Positions 30,640 to 41,269 of a stretch of DNA of 64,000 nucleotides are shown here, in pieces. The stretch covers positions 186,001 through 250,000 of the forward strand of contig JAGYXB010001022.1 of the NCBI GenBank assembly GCA_022495005.1, in the 5' to 3' direction. The notes beneath the pieces were generated by a model, which was given only the letters and a program-made list of their open reading frames with translations, did no database searches and was not told the origin of the DNA. Each line of letters opens with the position of its first letter. The stretch's first letter is position 1. Both the position numbers and the translations under genes were made by a program. Source of the DNA: Rhyacophila brunnea. Taxonomy: Eukaryota; Arthropoda; Insecta; Trichoptera; Rhyacophilidae.

Positions 30640-32530
30640 ATATTTGAAACAACTGCAAAAACAATATTTTATTAAATTTAATGCAATTCTAGAAAAGATA
30701 CGAAATGGCACTTGAACCCAGATTCATCGCATTACGTGCATAGAGCTTTCCCGGTTACACTACATATACAATAATTAACATCACGTTTTTGTGTAAAAAT
30801 ATAATTATATTATGTAATGTGTAAATCTACGTAGGTACCTACATATTTAAAACAAGTTAGTACCCATGCAAAGTAAAATTTACACAAACCCATACATAGG
30901 TACCTCGATGTACACATCTATCATATTTTAATATGTTTAATGCCCATAAAAGATGTCAGTTCGTATCTACATTTTTTTAATATTGAGGGAAAAAATCTTA
31001 TGTAACGAAATTCATATTAGGTTTTCGTTCAAATTTCATGTGATATTGACATTCAAAAACGGGCATATAAGAATTACCCGGTAAGTATCGGCGTCATTAT
31101 AAAAGTGTATGTTTTCAAATACATCAATACCCAATTAATTTAATAATAATAATTCTATAATATACATACTTTTTGTTTTATCTAAATTTATTATTATAAC
31201 TATTTATTTTGTTATATGCGGTTACCATGTAGATATTGTTGGCTTTGTCAGAATATAATAAATACTAATTATTCGAAAGTCCAAAAACGTCATCTATAAA
31301 CTTGGTTGTAACCTGACGCCATCTATAATTATGTTAGTAATATATAATTATAATTACTTTCATTACATACTTATACAAATTGGACAGAATTCGAAACACG
31401 TCGGTTAATAGAGACAAGAACTCACCCAGCCAGTGAAAGATGTAAGTTTTTTTCTAATGAACCCACGATACTGCCAAAAGTTGGTAAGTCTCGAAATCAT
31501 CTTATGGAGTAATTTAAATTTTAATGTTTGGCTGCCCTCTAAAATCAGGCATAATGCTAATTTCTCTGTGCTTTATATTCATGTTCTATAATTATATCGG
31601 ATGACCTTGATTTTTTTTCTAGGTTACATATTTATATATAGACACATAATTCGTTGTTAACTCTAAAAACCTAAATTACCGACCACGATATATACGTATT
31701 ATTATGTATCTTATATATTTTCAAAATTATCATAAACCTTGTGTATATTTAGTATTGAATAGTGACAAATTAATTTATTAACTAAAACAAAAATTTTATA
31801 ATAAATCTCTGGTTTCGCCTTCTAGATCGAACGACTTCGTCAAGAAAACAATTGGACTCTAAATGGTTGAAGCAATCAGATCAGTGTATTATTATTCCAT
31901 TTTTTTGATAACTCATTTAAAAAAAAATAAGGTTTGTGGACAGGTTTACTAAACCAAATATCAGAAGTTGGTGTGGTCCTACATTTCCAAAACAAATATC
32001 ACATAAGTTTGCGATATTATCTTATCAATCTTAACCTGGATCGTAGTCATCACAATATGAAGTTTCAACTCTTCCCAAGATTGTCCTCCAGTTATCTCTT
32101 GAATCAGCTTAGCAAACTACCGATACCAACGATTATTATACCGTCCGTCCTTTGTTAGCGATTACACTGTTGCAAACCTTTATGAGTCACATGATTCAAG
32201 ATTAGAATAGTCCACCGCAGACAGACAGTTGAGGATATCTTTTAACTCAACGCTTAGATAATAATATAATGTTTGCGACTTTCACGGTTGTTTGTTATAG
32301 TAATAGATTTTTACGTTTTCATTGCGTGTTCTTCCTTTTTCTTCTCTCGACATTTTGGGCTTATTGCAGAGGCCATTCTTAAGAAATATGTTATGATGAA
32401 GGGTAGTGTCGGCGTATGAATGTGAACGCCGCTCTAAGAAATAATAAATTCGCTGCCTAGGCAACGGAACAATTTTAAACTATAATATTATACTGTATAA
32501 TCGCCAGAATTGCAGTATCATACTGTGGCG
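30640..32530. other. Unassigned stretch
   Basis: Almost 1.9 kb without a recognised element. Plus-strand frames (31934-32158) and minus-strand frames (32282-32464) show no motif. GTAGGTACCTACAT-like strings occur at 30830-30845. The CAATCGGTGG... tRNA-like unit begins just after. Confidence 0.25.
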
Positions 32531-32532
32531 TA

Positions 32533-32600
32533 AAGGTAGTGCGTTCGGCTGATAACCGAACAATCGGTGGTTCGAATCCAATCGAGTGCGTTTTTTTCGT
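32533..32600 (+). repeat. tRNA-Ile(GAT)-like unit, degraded
   Basis: TGTGGCGTAAAGGTAGTGCG is A-box-like, and TTCGG-CTGATAA-CCGAA forms a perfect 5-bp anticodon stem with loop CTGATAA (U33, anticodon GAU, A37), followed by GGTTCGAATCC, a consensus B box, and a T7 run. The T stem (GGTGG/CCAAT) is mispaired and the 5' side does not pair with ATCGAGTGCG, so no acceptor stem forms. It is a tRNA pseudogene or SINE head rather than a functional tRNA. Confidence 0.4.
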
Positions 32601-32709
32601 GTGAAAAAATAAATTATGTGTTACAAGTCACACGCCAAAAATACACTCTGATTTGATTTCCCAAACGCGCCAAAAGAAGTATAACTTCAAAAATAAATTA
32701 GGAGGTATG

Positions 32710-33150
32710 GACAAAATTGAAAGACCAGGCTTATATTAAAAATACTACCGATACCATTTCCAGGATATTGAAGAAACACGGGATCCAGACGGTATTCTCA
32801 ACATCAACGAAGGTCTAGAATATTTTAAAACCAGTAAATTACTCGCAGCCTTTGGGTTTGGTAAATGTGTACCAGATAAGATATCGCGGATGCCCGAAGA
32901 AGTATATAAGAGGCCGAACTTCTTTTTCTATATTGCAAATTCGTATACCCGACCATCCATGGAATACGAAGCATCCTCCGCCAGCTCACATTCAAAGTGC
33001 GTCAATTTTCGTCCTATCCGATTCTATGAAAAGTCAGGTCTCAATATCGAATAAGTATGGACATTGAAAATATCGGTCTATGAAGATTCAGCGCTGGGAC
33101 AAGTGGGCGCTACGCAATCGAATGAAATTCGAAAATAAACAGACGTTCGT
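32710..33150 (+). pseudogene. Penelope-like element, RT-GIY-YIG junction, broken
   Basis: In changing frames the plus strand encodes AYIKNTTDTISRILKKHGIQ, TVFSTSTKV, PLGLVNVYQIRYRGCPKKYI and RFYEKSG. This is the linker between reverse transcriptase and the GIY-YIG endonuclease of Penelope-like elements (..TIFST.., then PG-V-Y-x-I-x-C-x-x-C-x-x-x-Y-I-G). The YIG is altered (KKYIRGRT). At least three frame changes and no catalytic RT motifs remain. GIY-YIG cuts target DNA during integration. A segment at 33093-33153 is repeated inverted at 33424-33475, which may reflect the terminal repeats that such elements often have. Confidence 0.65.
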
Positions 33151-33154
33151 GAAT

Positions 33155-34200
33155 TATACCTACTTTTAAAATATAATTATATGTATATTACGAGTATATT
33201 ATTTAACACTTGGTGAGAATTTAAATATGTACACGTAAATAATGATTAAATTGTACTTATTATTTGTAAGTTCCAACAAGAAAAGAGTTCTTTTATTTTT
33301 ATATGAAGCGTCAAGCAAAATTATTCTCAGTCCATAACAAAAAAAAAAAATCTCAAAATCGATTAAAACTACTGAGTAGTAGATAGAAACTTATTAAACC
33401 TCCTCGTCTATTTTCTGTAGCAGATCGTCACGAACGTCTATTTCGTTCGATAGTGCGACGCCCACTTGTCCTGGCATCCAGTTTTCGTAGTGCCTAAAAT
33501 ATCAACGTTTTGACGACTCTTTGTTAGTAGTTTTTGTGATACTGCGATTTTTAAATATCTTTGTGAGACGACTCATAGCATTTGTGGGCATCGCAGTTCT
33601 TCGAATTTGAAGTTAGTTTGTTGAACAAATAAAATACACTCATATTTTTCAATGACAAGTTTATATTAAACTTACGTAATTTATATTACGTCACACGCTT
33701 ATCTATCTGTCTCCATAAAAGTAGTTTTCCATAGAAACGTTCCATAGAAAACAACCACTCCCTTTCAGGAAGACAAAACTTCTTCGACTTTGTTCATCTA
33801 TTCGTTTTCTTTTCCCTGCCTCGAAGTAGGTAAGAAAGTTTAAATGTGTTTACTTCGAACATAATATATAGTATTATGCAAACTTTGCTTATTTAAAACG
33901 CATGCAAAAGGAGCGAGGCTCCCACGTTTCTCTTGAAAGTGAAAAAAAGTATAGTTTGGAATGTCTGGTTGACAAAATAACGAGCACTCGAAACTTTAAT
34001 GCATTGCCCTAGTTTAGAAAAGCACTATAAAAAGTAAATTTGACAACACAAAACTCATCGAATTCTGCAACCTGTATTTTGTTGATAAGACGATTAATAT
34101 ATTATTGTATCTATTCGTGTATTTTTAACAATACGTATTTATTGTAATTAACTATTTTTCTATTCAATGAATAATTTATAAGATTTAAGAATGTGACATT
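33155..34200. other. Unassigned stretch with an inverted repeat to 33.1 kb
   Basis: The minus strand at 33475-33424 carries GGACAAGTGGGCGTCGCACT ATCGAACGAAAT, the inverted match of GGACAAGTGGGCGCTACGCA ATCGAATGAAAT at 33096-33127. The minus-strand frame HYENWMPGQVGVALSNEIDV RDD and an acceptor-like TTTTAG lie here. No other feature is recognised up to 34.2 kb. Confidence 0.35.
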
Positions 34201-34204
34201 ATTT

Positions 34205-34440
34205 TAATAAATTATTTGAAAACACTTCTGAGAAAATAATATATAACCAATGGAAAAATATTTTTTGACACATCGACCACAATGCTATAGACTATCTTAT
34301 TTAATTGTGACAAATTTTAACTAACGGCTCTTACAATACCTAAGTTAGTAAGTAATTAATAGGTAAGGTAATTAATACCTAATATTAAGAAGAAGAATTA
34401 ATACCTACTTTGATTTAAAATACAAAAGCCGATTGCCAAT
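34205..34440. repeat. SINE A pieces
   Basis: TTTGAAAACACTTCTGAGAA AATAATATATAACCAATGG is the complement of the SINE A tail, and TTTAAAATACAAAAGCCGAT TGCC at 34411-34437 is the upstream part also seen at 52.4 kb (inverted). The two pieces are in opposite orientation, so a rearrangement or two separate insertions is needed. Confidence 0.45.
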
Positions 34441-35160
34441 AGTAACTCAATTCAGAAAGCGTTTCAGAGAGTATTGTGAGATTTTCAAATTCATTAAGCC
34501 CAGCGTAAAGTTTTCCCAACCTTATTTGTGCCATGTCCCACTTAGCGGCGGCTCCTCTAATACCATCCAAGTGCTACGCACTGCCTGCATTTTTGAAGAC
34601 ATCACTCAACTTATCATTGTTATTCATATGTGTATCACTCACTTCGCGAAGTAGAACATGTAGCAGTATTATGAACAATACTCGGTTCATGGGCGCAAAG
34701 CGATTGCGATCCAAATGGTTTTTCAGTTTGCTCAGGGTTACAATGAGGTCATTGTATACTTCTTAAACGGTAGTCCAATGTTCCCATGGTAGCGTTTTGT
34801 GTAGCATTTTTTACACACTTTATGATCGGCGCACGAAATTAGGACTCTAGAAACAAAAACGCCAATTTCTGTTTTATAACAATGTTAGCGAGTTAATTTT
34901 TAACAATTCCACATTTAAGATTTAATGAATCGCCAAACTTTTACGAACATACAAACTGCCAAATTTATTTCTAAACCACTCAAATACATTCAGTATAAAA
35001 AAAACACATCAGCGGTTATTTATTTGCCTAACGTATTCATTGTTCGGAGCGTTAAGCCATAAACCGTGACATTTATTTTCCTTTATTGATATTAAATCAT
35101 ACTGCTGAAATAAAATCAACTGTTTAAAAACTTTTTTATGAAATAGAATAAATAAACAAA
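34441..35160. other. Unassigned stretch, possible decayed coding on minus strand
   Basis: From about 34745 to 34440 the minus strand is open for long stretches and includes APMNRVLFIILLHVLLREVS and IRLGKLYAGLNEFENLTILS. I do not recognise the family; no catalytic motif is visible. Confidence 0.25.
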
Positions 35161-35194
35161 GACATATTTAATGTACCTTCTGAGAAGTTCGACG

Positions 35195-35530
35195 TTTCGG
35201 TCTTTTTACACTAAGATATTATCTTAGCTTATTGACACGGCAGCCTTCGGTGATTAAGGTAATCATGGAGAGACGCTTTACGACCTTTACGTGGCTAGGA
35301 CAAGTGTTCCTGATGCCGCCAAAGAGTGTGACACTGCGTACCCTTATGGCACAGCTTCATGGGTTCCGTTGCCATGGCCGGCCTTCTCTCACCCTGCAGC
35401 GGTGCTACAAAAGCGACTTACGTGCTGCAGGTCTGACATGGCGGGAGGCGCAAGAGTTGGCGTTGAACCGAGGGAAGTGGCGTGAACTTGTGCTTGCCCT
35501 ATGCTCCAACGCTGGGTATAGAAGGTAAAC
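35195..35530 (+). pseudogene. RTE-clade LINE C-terminus (subfamily 1), copy 1
   Basis: The frame reads TFTWLGQVFLMPPKS, HGRPSLTLQRCYKSDLRAAG and LALNRGKWRELVLALCSNAG, the tail of an RTE-type endonuclease-reverse transcriptase (WLGHVxRM, RGRPxL, DL, RxxWRxLV). It is the longest of four copies, the others being at 45, 48 and 58 kb. The enzyme would prime cDNA synthesis at nicked DNA; only the C-terminal 95 residues are left, with upstream sequence out of frame. Confidence 0.8.
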
Positions 35531-35539
35531 CATTGCGCA

Positions 35540-35905
35540 CTACCAGAAAATGCTATTCTGAAGACCACCGGCTGCCACTGGTCCCACTTCTACACTTCAA
35601 AAATCTCCATGCCCCTATCAAAATTTTATAGTTACCTAACAAGAGAATAATGAATAGTATTGTTGATATTTTTTCAAATTTGTCCTTCATATTCCTGCCA
35701 TTTTTCAGTAAAAATAATAAGGAAAAGTACAAATGGTGCTGAATTCTTTTTCTCGGAAAGTCAATGTTGCAATATCAAAAAAAATATATGGAAAATGCGT
35801 TTTTTAACAAAAAAAAATGTAACAAATATTAATGATTTGCACATTGCTACCCAAAACATTTAAATTGCCCCCGGCAAGCGTATGTCCCATATTAAGAAAC
35901 ACTGG
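35540..35905. other. Unassigned stretch ending in a hAT-type end
   Basis: At 35877-35905 the reverse complement reads CAGTGTTTCTTAATATGGGA C, which looks like a hAT terminal repeat (CAGTGTTTCT...). No matching partner end was found upstream, so the element is truncated or the resemblance is chance. Confidence 0.3.
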
Positions 35906-35910
35906 TAGGT

Positions 35911-36174
35911 ATAAACCAAACCATAACCGGTAAAAAATATTCTTCTATCTCAATATCTAAAGTTATGTGTGGTTTAATGGCACAATTTTAGGTAAACGAA
36001 TATATTTTGACTATTATCTAATATGGCTTGGATTAGGAAGGTTTAATTGAATTTCAAACACTATCTCAACATAGTAATATTAATTTAATGAACACAAATA
36101 CGTTTGACTGATAAAGGTTGGTGTGTACTATTTATGTTGGATCTTATGAGCCTGCCTCCACCCTTCGCAACTCA
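35911..36174. mobile_element. hAT MITE family H, copy 3, right half only
   Basis: CCAAACCATAACCGGTAAAA, GACTATTATCTAATATGGCT TGGATTAGG and the end GCCTGCCTCCACCCTTCGCA match the right half of copy 1. The left half is missing, so no target duplication can be read. Confidence 0.7.
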
Positions 36175-36179
36175 CGTAC

Positions 36180-36945
36180 ACGTCATATATGTTGTATTCT
36201 CCACTAGAGACGATTTTTGTCCCGAAGATGACGAGGCCGTTTGGCCTTGATACCCAAAAATATACCTACATAGTAGAATCGAAGATTTTGGATCTCGTGA
36301 TATCTGCGATTCACAACCCTCTTCGTATATCAAAGCCACCCCCGAGTCTTAAGGTAGTCGCAGAAAGGTACTAAGATGCACTAATAGCAAACTCCCTACA
36401 CCATCTCCCGCCTTCTACCCTTATTGAAAAGCGGCCTTAGGCTATTTCTGTATCTTTAATCAAACAGTATCCATTGCATACAAAGGTTCTTTATGTTGCA
36501 GGCAGAAAATTGGTTTTCCTCAGTGCGTACGTAGTTAAATTTTTAAAAATGTTTTCAATGAATTCAGAGTTTATTTTTGTATTCACTGGTTAGCCAAGTG
36601 GATTTCCTTCTAGTTGAGGCTGTGAGTTATAGTAGTATTTATGATAGGTAACTGAAAAAAGTCATATGACAGCTATATTTACGGGACTTGAATTTTTATT
36701 TCATCTTCAATATTTTACTGATACAATTCACTGAACATAAAATTTTATATTTTACTTTTTACAATAATATATTTCACTAAGAAAGTGAAACCCAACCGCA
36801 CTAAAAATGTAAGGCCTCTAACATTTAAAAGTAAAAGAAAAAAATGATCCCGTACCAATTCTCATGCAAACTGTGAATATAATTTAGAAGGCAGAAAAAT
36901 GACATTTGTGACAAAACTGGATCTTGCTTCAACAGAAATAACGGA
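36180..36945. other. Unassigned stretch
   Basis: The 61-residue plus-strand frame at 36189-36374 has no known motif. Nothing else recognised. Confidence 0.25.
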
Positions 36946-36950
36946 GTTGA

Positions 36951-37490
36951 ACAGTAAACTAATGGTATTATCTGGGTCGGAATATAACCTAACCTAACCT
37001 AATGAGGTGGGTACCCCAACGGAAGGGTCACATGTAAATTGTACGTAAAACATTTCACCGTGGCACAGTTCGCCGTGCGCTTTCTATCGGAAAGATATGA
37101 CAGTATACTATACGGTCACCAATTTTATTATATTCAATATGAACATTAATTCAATTTTCATAGCATAGATGAAAACCTAACCTAACCTAACCTAAACTAA
37201 CAAATATTCCAGTATATCGGCTATTTTCAAAAAAATATTTGCGCTGGCTTCCTGTAAAGTGTAAACCAACAAGAACCGTGCTTTATTTAGACATGAATTT
37301 TATGTCAGTACAGGTTGGACGGTCTTTAATATACAGCCATATATTTCCAATACAACATTTCACGGTGAAGATGTGATACGGCATACTGCATACGTACAAG
37401 TTTTCGGTCACGTAGTTGAACAGTAAACCAATGGTACCATCTGAGCGAAATATAACCTAACCTAACGAGGTTGGTACCCCAGCAGAAGAG
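36951..37490 (+). repeat. Family D repeat, copy 4, framed by a 75-bp direct repeat
   Basis: The body (37019-37405) runs GGTCACATGTAAATTGTACG, CACCGTGGCACAGTTCGCCG, GTATACTATACGGTCACC, ATTCAATATGAACATTAATT C, (CCTAA)4, ATCGGCTATTTTCAAAA, ACAAGAACCGTGCTTTATTT and CATTTCACGGTGAAG, and ends near GTTTTCGGTCACG. On both sides lies AGTTGAACAGTAAAC[T/C]AATGGTA with AATATAACCTAACCTAA and GGTACCCCA, about 75 bp, as direct repeats. It is the most complete copy. Confidence 0.65.
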
Positions 37491-37494
37491 ACTT

Positions 37495-38635
37495 AAATAA
37501 ACGAGGTTGATTGACTATGTGGAGAAGGATTATAACAGGATACAAATCTCTGGAAAATAGAAAGGATTTATAAGAGACGGGATCCACCCGACTAGGAACT
37601 TCCACTAGGGGTGCACTCGTCCATAGCAGTACAAGATTCTAATTCAATAGATACAACGATGAGTGCAAGAATTTCTCGATAAAAAATGGATGAAAAACCC
37701 TAGATTCTGGATGATTTTTTTGCGGGAGAGTAATGGAAAGGAATGAGGAAGTGTATTGACGAGACTTGCGACTATTGATCAAACATTTCCTGGAACCGAA
37801 GCCCCTTCACAAAAAAACTAGATAACATTTGGAAGTTTGCATGGAGAACGACAAAAGAATAATGATACTAAACCAAGTCAGGTGGTATCTAAACAAGAAA
37901 TTCCCTATCCAGATTTCCTTCTGAATAGCGACTTTATATCGAGAGTGTCGACAGCTTTATATACATGGGGGTGCATATCACGAGAGATAACACTTCACAA
38001 AGAGACCTCGCTACCCTATTTCATATTTCTACAACGTGAGACAGCATTGGTATCAGTTGACAATGTCCCTCTTAGCGGAGCAAGCCGGTCAGCATTCGAG
38101 TACTATGCCCTTTGTTTCATATTATTAACCCCTCTCTTAATGTGCTACTTATTAAATTCTGTTCTGTCCAGTGCCGTAACATTACGTTACCGTACTAGTT
38201 TTATAACATACCTACAGTATTTTAAAATGAAAATATGTAACATAATAATGTTGTAAAAAATAAATTGTCAAAAAAAATACAGTCTGCCACAAAGTTTGGT
38301 TTGGCAGAATAATTCCATATTTTCTTTTATTCTTTCCCAATAAGCAGAGACGAAGAAATAAACTCTGCATGATTTTAATAAGGGTAAATTTACAAAATAC
38401 GTTAAATTGTATATTGATACTTAACTTATTATATAATAACAACAGAGAATGATTACATTTTATGGAGTATTTTTAAGAGAATTATAAATACGTACATATT
38501 GTACCTATGTACTTATTTAAAACAGAACAGGTTTTTGTCAGATATCTATAATAACCTTTTCTGGAAAAATACCCATTTTTTTATTGTGATATTGTAAGGG
38601 ATAGTGTATCCTGTACTATGTTATATAAATATATC
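37495..38635. other. Unassigned stretch with an unknown 139-codon frame
   Basis: The plus-strand frame 37837-38256 (139 codons) contains a hydrophobic stretch ALCFILLTPLLMCYLLNSVL near its C-terminus that could span a membrane. I do not recognise it; its AT-rich codon use, lack of motif and lack of a second copy make it doubtful as a gene. The rest shows nothing. Confidence 0.25.
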
Positions 38636-38639
38636 AATG

Positions 38640-39168
38640 ATTTCAATCAAATAAATCAAGCGTTGTTGATCTGGCGAAGGAAGCTGGCCAATCAGGGATA
38701 CCAGAAAACCTGGACTGGAATGGGGCCATAAAAAAATGTGTCAAAGCATGTAGGATAGATTTTCACCACAGGGCATCCCTAGAAAAGGGGAAATGGAATA
38801 AATCCATTATAAACTCCCCACGTCTGGTGCTCTATTCTGCGGAGTCTCCTTTGAATAGAAATGAACTTAAGCTGATACTGAGGCTAAGAACTGGACAAAC
38901 AATCGGTAAAAGATTTGATTTCCTCATAGGAAGAAGCGATTCGCAGCTTTGCGATGACTGTAATGTTTTGGAGGACATTATACATATAGCAGTACAATGC
39001 CCTAAATATGAATAACACAGAGTACAGCTGCAAATTGCGGATATCTTTGAGAATATCAACGAATTGAAAGGTGTCCTAGCGGTGGGTGAGACGGAAGAGT
39101 TTGGCAAAATTGTAAAGTTCTTTAACAGAATTGGAGCGAACAGCGAGTCGCAGTCAAAGCTTCGGTAA
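38640..39168 (+). pseudogene. Jockey ORF2 C-terminus, one stop codon
   Basis: The frame is open from about 38656 to the stop at 39166-39168 except for a TAA at 39013-39015. It encodes VDLAKEAGQSGIPENLDW, LKLILRLRTGQTIGKRFDF and LCDDCNVLEDIIHIAVQCPK Y. LRLRTG and C-x2-C-x3-E-x2-H-x4-C-P-x-Y are the conserved C-terminal region of jockey/R1-type reverse transcriptases (a zinc-binding tail). The last codons SESQSKLR and the DNA string AGCGAGTCGCAGTCAAAGC identify it as the family of the 20-22 kb element. It is 5'-truncated before the RT catalytic motifs. Confidence 0.88.
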
Positions 39169-39453
39169 AATCATAAAAAAGCATTGTATTTCCCGTTAAA
39201 TTTTAAAATAAAGAGTACATCCGAAGAGGAGTTAAGTAAGCTAGGTACATACTATTTTAATAATTATCTTCCTCCACATTAACAATACAGTACACTTTCA
39301 GTTATCCGCCGCCGACTCCGGCTATCCTCGACTATCCTACTACTATAACTAAACTACTATAATCCGCTGTTATTTTTACTAGTTTAAAGCACAAGATCAA
39401 GCTCTATAATTCGCCGGTTTTCGATTGTCAAATTCAGTAGTCCGCCGCGTACA

Positions 39454-39930
39454 AACAACGCTGATGAGACGGGTTTATTTTGGAAACTTCTCCTTCGTAA
39501 AACGTACATTCATCGTGAAGAAAGTAATTTACCAGGGAGGAAAGTGCTCAAGGACCGCATCACTTATGCCGTGCTCCAATGTAACCGGGACACATAAAAT
39601 CAGCGCTCGAAATGGAAAATTTTACGAACCGGAGCGCTCGATAATTTTACGAAAATATAAACTATATTATACTATACATACTACATTAATTCTAAATGTG
39701 ATTTATAAAAATAAGTGTGTTATTTTTTTTTAATTATATGAAATATCTAGCTCAGACGATAAAATTAATGTTTATTAATATAATACGATAATTTTGTGGA
39801 TTGTATGAACCGGAACCATTTCTCCATTTCGAGCCCTGCATAAAATGAAGCTTTTGGTCATAGGGACAACCAGGAATCCTAAGCTATTCAAGAATATCTG
39901 CGTCACTGGTTGTGTCAAGTGATTTCTACT
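39454..39930 (+). pseudogene. Tigger/jerky-type transposase fragment, interrupted
   Basis: The frame reads NNADETGLFWKLLLRKTYIH R and KVLKDRIT, then a shift gives CSNVTGTHK, the hAT MITE follows, and the frame resumes MKLLVIGTTRNPKLFKNICV. ADETGLFW holds the first catalytic Asp of the DDE-type core of pogo/Tigger and jerky-like transposases; NVTGTHK(MITE)MKLLVIG is continuous when the MITE and one duplication are removed. The N-terminal HTH/CENPB domain and the second and third acidic residues are missing. Confidence 0.82.
39601..39838. mobile_element. hAT MITE, 238 bp (family L), copy 2, nested in Tigger
   Basis: A perfect 8-bp duplication CATAAAAT flanks it (39593-39600, 39839-39846). The ends are CAGCGCTCGAAATGGAAAAT and, reverse-complemented, CAGGGCTCGAAATGGAGAAA. 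It interrupts the transposase codons, which continue in frame after one duplication is removed. Confidence 0.93.
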
Positions 39931-40034
39931 TCTTCTTCGATGGCGCTACAGCTCAAGTCGAGCCCTGGCCTCCTCCGCCGCCGTCTTTCAGCCGGAATAG
40001 TCCTCCGCACGTCTTTTCCAGTTCCTGATTTTAA
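39926..40034 (-). mobile_element. RTE-clade LINE (subfamily 2), 109-bp 3' end, nested
   Basis: The minus strand carries a TGGAAAAGACGTGCGGAGGA, GAGGCCAGGGCTCGA and TGTAGCGCCATCGAAGAAGA AG tail matching the end of the 28.9-29.2 kb copy. A perfect 14-bp duplication GTGTCAAGTGATTT flanks it (39912-39925, 40035-40048). Such extreme 5' truncation is usual for LINEs. Confidence 0.88.
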
Positions 40035-40189
40035 GTGTCAAGTGATTTACTGTTTATTATTTAGTTAATCGAAATACCTGTTTTAATTTTTACCATATTT
40101 TGTATGTATGCACTATAATCCGCCGCTTTCACTAATTGGACACTTGTCTGGTTTATGGGGTGGCGGATTACTGAGAGAGTACTGTAATT

Positions 40190-41250
40190 AATATTGCAAA
40201 CGAAAGTCGTATTTAAATATTATTTAAAACAATCCAAAAACAATAATATTATTATCTCATTCGCCTATACTCTTCTTTCGTATATCCCACATTATAAAAT
40301 TGAATAGGATTTATTTTGTTTTGCATAATTTGTATCCACAGATACATCCAAATCATGATAATAAATTAAACAGGTTTCCAAGGGATCAAAAAGCCTCAAC
40401 ATTATGAATTATACTCCGGCCTAATTATACACACTCCCACTCCGCATGAACTTCCCCATCCGTGATTTCAAATGTGCCTGGGGGCCCGGTCACCCAGGCT
40501 ACGGAAGGGGGCGATGTGCTTTCTCTGGTATATTTTTAATAAAGCGTGCCCCCTTAAACAGGCAGTGCGCCAATGACAAATCTTCGCCGGATAGATATTT
40601 ACCATTAAAATATTATATTTGAAATAAACGAATAATTGAAATGTTGAAAGCGTTCGATTTTGCAATAAATACATTATTGTTTTCCAACTATACAATTTGA
40701 TTTAAATTGTAAGACGACCAAGAAGTCATGTGAGGGTCGTATATGAAAATTTTTGGGTTTATTTGGAACCTAAGTCATAATAATCGGTGGACTTTGTAGG
40801 AAATATGTAAGTATATCTACAAATTATTTTATTATGATATGGTGTCTTTTGTCATCTGAGAAATTACGATATACAATATATTAATAGATTGGTACTATAA
40901 AAGAGTATTATTTTTAATGAGGTCGTGTTAAAATTAAGAATAGAGCCATATTTGGTAGAGGTAAATTTTATATTTAAGACGTTCACTCACATCAATATAG
41001 TATTTGTTTTCCGATAGAATTTGCTTGATATGTATATTATGTACAGTCTAGCTCTATTGGCCTGATTGGCCGATATAAATAATAATCAGTACTATCAGTA
41101 GCCTAAAAGTCTTTGGAGCGTTAGCACCTCAAAATTGTTATTCATATAACAGTGTGGCGTAAAACAAAGCGCTTGAATATATTATGTACACGATATTCTG
41201 ACATTTTTTTTTTAATTCTCATCTACCAATGTTAATTTTTATTATTACCA
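40190..41250. other. Unassigned stretch
   Basis: At 40480-40560 a GC-rich segment (TGGGGGCCCGGTCACCCAGG CTACGG and GTGCCCCCTTAAACAGGCAG) resembles the GC-rich ends of family K MITEs, but neither termini nor duplication can be defined. The rest is AT-rich with no recognised feature. Confidence 0.25.
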
Positions 41251-41269
41251 GTAATATCTTTATCCGCAT

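Larger units (their letters stand above)
39288..40184 (+). mobile_element. Tigger/pogo-type element with two nested insertions
   Basis: The left end CAGTACACTTTCAGTTATCC GCC and the right end, reverse-complemented, CAGTACTCTCTCAGTAATCC GCC are inverted repeats, each next to TA (39286-39287, 40185-40186). Inside are transposase remains, a hAT MITE (39601-39838) and an RTE tail (39926-40034). Without these the element is about 530 bp, so it was already a deletion derivative. Confidence 0.88.

Noticed and set aside
32533..32600. Functional tRNA-Ile
   Set aside because: Anticodon arm is good, but the T stem is mispaired and no acceptor stem forms.
37837..38256. 139-codon plus-strand frame as a membrane protein
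   Set aside because: One hydrophobic stretch only, no motif, no second copy, and AT-biased chance frames of this size are expected; noted but not called a gene.
39425..39733. 102-codon plus-strand frame as a gene
   Set aside because: Its first part is the Tigger transposase in one of its frames and its end lies in the nested hAT MITE, so it is a chimera of two elements.
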